Shown: positions 31,294 to 33,908 of the stretch, piece by piece
Layout of the letters: each line of letters opens with the position of its first letter
Numbering within the stretch: the stretch's first letter is position 1
Assembly (NCBI GenBank): GCA_947463725.1
Contig: CANHRM010000011.1
Span: 1 to 33,908 of the forward strand
DNA: 33,908 bases
From: Actinomycetota bacterium
GTDB taxonomy: Bacteria; Actinomycetota; Actinomycetes; Nanopelagicales; Nanopelagicaceae
Reading direction: 5' to 3'
Position numbers and translations under genes: made by a program
The notes under the pieces: model-generated
Seen by the model: the letters and a program-made list of their open reading frames with translations, nothing else
Told to the model about the DNA's origin: nothing
Databases searched by the model: none

Positions 31294-31374
31294 AAGTGAA
31301 CGGGTCGCAAATCCAAGGTAAATATCTGGGTGAAAGGGGTGTAAATGGCTGATTAGGTAGTACTGAAAGTGAAC
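31294..31374. promoter_or_regulatory. Repeated AAGTGAAC (GTTCACTT) sites in the phoU-senX3 gap
   Basis: AAGTGAAC occurs at 31294-31301 and again at 31367-31374. One lies about 30 bases upstream of the phoU -10, the other just before the senX3 -10. The complement GTTCAC resembles the core of the Streptomyces PHO box, the binding site of the PhoP/RegX3 family, suggesting autoregulation by RegX3. Confidence 0.35.
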
Positions 31375-31381
31375 TCTTCTC

Positions 31382-31387
31382 TACGAT
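31382..31387 (+). promoter_or_regulatory. -10 element of senX3-regX3 (leaderless type)
   Basis: TACGAT ends six bases before the senX3 ATG at 31394, placing the transcript start on the start codon and supporting the short N-terminus of SenX3. Confidence 0.55.
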
Positions 31388-31393
31388 AGGGCT

Positions 31394-32482
31394 ATGTTCT
31401 GGCGCCGGAAAAGGGAAGTCGTGGTCGAAAGCGGCTGGGAAATTCCTAATTCGCTGCTTGAACTCTTGGAAATTCTCGATGCTGAGTATTTAATTCTCGC
31501 CCCGGGCGAGCAAGTTCTTTCTTCTTCTGCTGGCACGGGCGCGCTATCAATGATTCGTGACGGTCGATTAGTTTCGACTCCACTACTTAATTTAGTGCGC
31601 GCAGTACGCCGCTCAAATGTTTATCAAGAAGCAACCGTTGAATTACCACGTGGCCCGATTGGTCAAGGAACTCACGATCTATTAGTACGCGTCTCGCCAA
31701 TCGGCACCGAAGGATTAATAGTTGCGTTAATTTTTGACGATAGCGAATTCAGACGACTTGATGCAATTCGACGTGACTTTGTGGCAAATATTTCTCATGA
31801 ACTTAAGACTCCGATCGGGGCACTATCAATTCTGAGCGAAGCAGTACTTGGCGCCAGTGATGATAAAGAAGCGGTTGAAAAGTTTGCTGGCCGAATGCAG
31901 ATCGAAGCTAAGCGGCTAACTGATTTAGTTCAAGAAATTATTAACTTATCTCGCCTGCAAGATGGTGATCCGCTAAAAAATGCCCAACCTTATTCAATGG
32001 TTGATTTAATCAATCAAGCTATCGATGAATCACGGCTTACTGCTGAAAAACGAAAAATTTCTTTAGTATTTATTCCAACCACAGATCATCTAGTTTTAGG
32101 TGATCGAAGTCAGTTAGAGATGGCAGTTAGTAATTTAGTTGAAAATGCCATTAACTACAGCCCAGATTCAACTCAAGTGGCTATCGTATTAACTGGAAAA
32201 GATAAATTAGTTGAGATATCGGTAACTGATCAAGGTATTGGAATTCCAGAAAAAGAAATTGAACGAATCTTTGAACGTTTCTATCGAGTAGATCCAGCGC
32301 GTTCGCGAGCAACTGGCGGGACCGGGTTAGGACTTTCAATTGTTAAACATGTTGCCACTAATCACGGTGGAGATATTTCAGTCTGGAGTAGCGAAGGTTC
32401 CGGAAGTACCTTCACGATCAGATTGCCGGAATTCATTGAAGCTGACAGTTATCTATCAACCAACCAGGAGGAAAAGTTATGA
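31394..32482 (+). CDS. senX3: SenX3/PhoR-like sensor histidine kinase without N-terminal membrane helices
   Basis: 362 aa. A PAS-like region (about 20-120) is followed by the dimerisation/phospho-acceptor segment FVANISHELKTPIGALSILSEAV (His135) and the ATPase domain: N box NLVENAINYSPDS, G1 VTDQGIGIPEKEIERIFERFYRVD, G2 GGTGLGLSIVKH, then GSTFTIRLP. It is the kinase for RegX3 in the phosphate response, next to phoU as usual. Mycobacterial SenX3 starts with two membrane helices; here the chain begins MFWRRKREVVVESGWEI with none, and the leaderless -10 argues that no N-terminal part is missing from the call. The protein therefore appears cytosolic. It overlaps regX3 by ATGA. Confidence 0.93.
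   Translation: MFWRRKREVVVESGWEIPNSLLELLEILDAEYLILAPGEQVLSSSAGTGALSMIRDGRLVSTPLLNLVRAVRRSNVYQEATVELPRGPIGQGTHDLLVRVSPIGTEGLIVALIFDDSEFRRLDAIRRDFVANISHELKTPIGALSILSEAVLGASDDKEAVEKFAGRMQIEAKRLTDLVQEIINLSRLQDGDPLKNAQPYSMVDLINQAIDESRLTAEKRKISLVFIPTTDHLVLGDRSQLEMAVSNLVENAINYSPDSTQVAIVLTGKDKLVEISVTDQGIGIPEKEIERIFERFYRVDPARSRATGGTGLGLSIVKHVATNHGGDISVWSSEGSGSTFTIRLPEFIEADSYLSTNQEEKL
32466..32471 (+). promoter_or_regulatory. Strong ribosome-binding site of regX3
   Basis: AGGAGG at 32466-32471, inside the end of senX3, lies seven bases before the regX3 ATG. It is one of the best Shine-Dalgarno matches in the window, suggesting more RegX3 than SenX3 is made from the shared transcript. Confidence 0.7.
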
Positions 32483-33165
32483 CCCGAATTTTAGTGGTCG
32501 AGGATGAAGAATCTTTTTCCGAGGCGTTGGCCTACTTATTAGGCAAAGAGGGCTTTGATGTTGTTGTAGCCGATACCGGTATAGCAGCTGTTGAACTATT
32601 CGATAAGCATGGCGCCGACTTAGTATTACTTGACTTGATGTTGCCAGGCTTATCTGGAACTGAAGTTTGCAAGCAATTACGCACACGTTCTTCAGTACCA
32701 ATCATCATGTTGACGGCCAAAGATGCTGAAATAGATAAAGTAGTTGGGCTTGAACTCGGCGCCGATGATTATGTAACTAAGCCGTATTCATCCCGCGAAT
32801 TGATAGCTCGCATTAGAGCAGTATTACGTCGTCATAGCGATCTTGGTGAAGTCACTGAAGACAACGGTTCACTAGTTGCCGGTCCGGTCCGAATGGATGT
32901 TGATCGCCACCAAGTAAGCGTAAATAACATCTCTGTTGCGCTACCTTTAAAAGAGTTTGAATTACTTGAGTTTTTGATGCGCAATTCGGGCCGAGTGTTG
33001 ACTCGTATGCAGTTGATCGATCGGGTTTGGGGAAGCGATTACGTGGGTGATACGAAAACGTTAGATGTTCATATCAAGCGCTTGCGTGCAAAAATAGAAG
33101 TAGATCCAGCAAATCCAGTCTTTATTCAGACCGTGCGCGGGCTTGGCTACAAACTAGAAGCTTAA
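32479..33165 (+). CDS. regX3: Phosphate-response regulator RegX3/PhoP
   Basis: 228 aa OmpR-type regulator. Receiver: acidic pair in VVEDEESF, phospho-acceptor Asp52 in LLDLMLPGLSG, Thr79 in MLTAKD and Lys101 in DYVTKPYS. C-terminal winged helix: LPLKEFELLEFLMRNSGRVLTRMQLIDRVWGSDYVGDTKTLDVHIKRLRAKIE...VRGLGYKLE. It activates genes for phosphate uptake when SenX3 signals starvation. Start overlaps the senX3 stop. The stop TAA (33163-33165) overlaps the stop of the convergent lipoprotein gene within the palindrome TTAA. Confidence 0.95.
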   Translation: MTRILVVEDEESFSEALAYLLGKEGFDVVVADTGIAAVELFDKHGADLVLLDLMLPGLSGTEVCKQLRTRSSVPIIMLTAKDAEIDKVVGLELGADDYVTKPYSSRELIARIRAVLRRHSDLGEVTEDNGSLVAGPVRMDVDRHQVSVNNISVALPLKEFELLEFLMRNSGRVLTRMQLIDRVWGSDYVGDTKTLDVHIKRLRAKIEVDPANPVFIQTVRGLGYKLEA

Positions 33166-33647
33166 GCAGTTACCCCAGCATAGGTATCGCGCTGATCGCG
33201 AACGATTGCTTTAACGGTAACGACGCCTGCTGTATTAAAGAAGAATGAAATCTCGACTGTGCTACCAGCTTTTACGCCAAGTCCAGGAACAACTGCTTTG
33301 GCATTAGCTGAATCACCTTCGAAAATCATTGGAACATTTTCGGAAATTTCACTTGAAGCAGTCGTAACCGTAGCAAGTACGCTATTTATAGATATACCAA
33401 GAAGTAAATCTGGAGTTGAGTTTGTATTCAAAATAGTGCCAACTAATACAGCGCTACCATCGGGTTGAGCAACTACTACGAAACCTCGAAGCTTAAGAGC
33501 ACTAGTTGCTGTTGTTACTTCGGTTTCTGCGCCATCGGTAACTTTAGTTATATTTCTAGACGCAGCACTTTCACCAGCACCGCATGCAGTTAGCGTTGAG
33601 AGAGATGCAATAACTACTAAACCGATCGCAACCTTACGTAATTGCAT
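33162..33647 (-). CDS. Lipoprotein, LpqE-like
   Basis: 161 aa from ATG 33647, which has GGGAG five bases upstream; an in-frame start at 33686 would add 13 residues ahead of the signal. The lipoprotein signal MQLRKVAIGLVVIASLSTLTAC ends at Cys22. The mature part is a Ser/Thr-rich beta protein (LRGFVVVAQPDGSAVLVGTILNT, GLGVKAGSTVEISFFFNTAGVVTVKAIV) resembling the copper-chaperone-like LpqE proteins. I recall lpqE beside carD in Mycobacterium, as here, which supports the guess. No Met/His copper motif is evident, so function stays open. Convergent with regX3. Confidence 0.75.
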   Translation of the reverse strand: MQLRKVAIGLVVIASLSTLTACGAGESAASRNITKVTDGAETEVTTATSALKLRGFVVVAQPDGSAVLVGTILNTNSTPDLLLGISINSVLATVTTASSEISENVPMIFEGDSANAKAVVPGLGVKAGSTVEISFFFNTAGVVTVKAIVRDQRDTYAGVTA

Positions 33648-33743
33648 TTTTTCTCCCAAGAAATAATTGCTTAACAATGCGCACATATTCTCTCATGAGA
33701 AATAGCCGCTAAAGTCAGTTAAATATAGGCAAAATACCCAAGG

Positions 33744-33772
33744 TGACTACACTCACTAGTTGCTGGTATGAT
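33744..33772 (+). promoter_or_regulatory. Probable carD promoter
   Basis: TGACTA (33744-33749), a 17-base spacer and TATGAT (33767-33772), a good -10. The transcript would start near 33779 and carry a short untranslated leader, unlike the leaderless units nearby. Confidence 0.5.
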
Positions 33773-33795
33773 TGGCCCCTAACGAAGGGCACCCC

Positions 33796-33908
33796 ATGTC
33801 ATTTAAAGTAGGCGAAACTGTTGTTTACCCTCATCACGGCGCAGCGCTAATCGAGGCAATTGAAACTCGAGTGATTAAGGGCGAAGAAAAAACCTACTTA
33901 GTTTTAAA
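33796..33908 (+). CDS. carD: CarD family transcriptional regulator, 3' truncated by window edge
   Basis: 37 codons are visible. [38 protein letters not shown] is the N-terminal RNA-polymerase-interaction (Tudor-like) domain of CarD, nearly identical in pattern to other actinobacteria. CarD binds the RNA polymerase beta subunit and stabilises open promoter complexes, mainly at rRNA genes. The position after senX3-regX3 fits the conserved order in Streptomyces; ispD would be expected next. The rest of the gene is outside the window. Confidence 0.93.
   Translation, partial: MSFKVGETVVYPHHGAALIEAIETRVIKGEEKTYLVL

Overview
The window reads as ordinary chromosome from a streamlined, fairly low-GC actinobacterium. 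The gene families are actinobacterial: HspR, MshA and MshD of mycothiol synthesis, GlnR, SenX3-RegX3, CarD, DUF1416/SseC, and a thymidylate kinase fused to a transporter. The DNA is AT-richer than Streptomyces or Mycobacterium, intergenic gaps are minimal, and neighbouring genes share stop and start codons. This fits a freshwater acI-type lineage (Nanopelagicales: Planktophila/Nanopelagicus-like); that placement is inference. I see no insertion sequence, phage, CRISPR array, rRNA or tRNA, and no gene-free stretch above 300 bases.

Layout. 1-2662: end of the heat-shock operon dnaK-grpE-dnaJ-hspR, whose DnaJ has lost its zinc-finger domain. 2663-5198 (minus): a DUF1800-DUF1501 pair, the latter with a Tat signal. 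5244-8883: pyrE, a DedA membrane protein (minus) and a K+-independent-type H+-pyrophosphatase behind a structured leader. 8934-16427: topA, MFS-tmk fusion, holB and a secreted TAP-like peptidase, the same order as I recall from Streptomyces. 16489-21501: a membrane flavocytochrome, an exported FMN-binding protein and ApbE, followed by a UPF0303 protein, a PfkB sugar kinase and an aldose epimerase. 21567-22753 (minus): glnR-like regulator and a half-length mshD. 22792-25064: membrane thioredoxin, a short Cys-ending leader peptide, DUF4395, thiosulfate sulfurtransferase and DUF1416, a sulfur/thiol block. 25078-28062: Fur family regulator (Nur-like), YgfZ, two tiny membrane peptides, nitrobindin and asparaginase II. 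28082-33165: mshA, ybjN, gpmA, phoU (minus), senX3, regX3. 33162-33908: a lipoprotein (minus) and the start of carD.

Themes. (1) Sulfur and thiol handling: the 27-codon ORF at 23277 looks like the actinobacterial Cys-leader peptides that precede sulfur genes, and its end overlaps a hairpin. mshD, mshA and thioredoxin lie nearby. (2) Leaderless transcription: about ten transcription units begin with TANNNT placed 5-7 bases before the ATG. This pattern corrects the phoU start and supports unusual N-termini, namely a SenX3 without membrane helices and a DUF1800 without a signal peptide. (3) Streamlining: convergent genes abut or overlap at their stop codons with no terminator, and MshD and DnaJ have lost whole domains.

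Most of the region is conserved core genome. The best candidates for something under-described are the Cys-leader/hairpin element, the two small membrane peptides with a palindromic operator before nitrobindin, the hppA leader, and the soluble SenX3.
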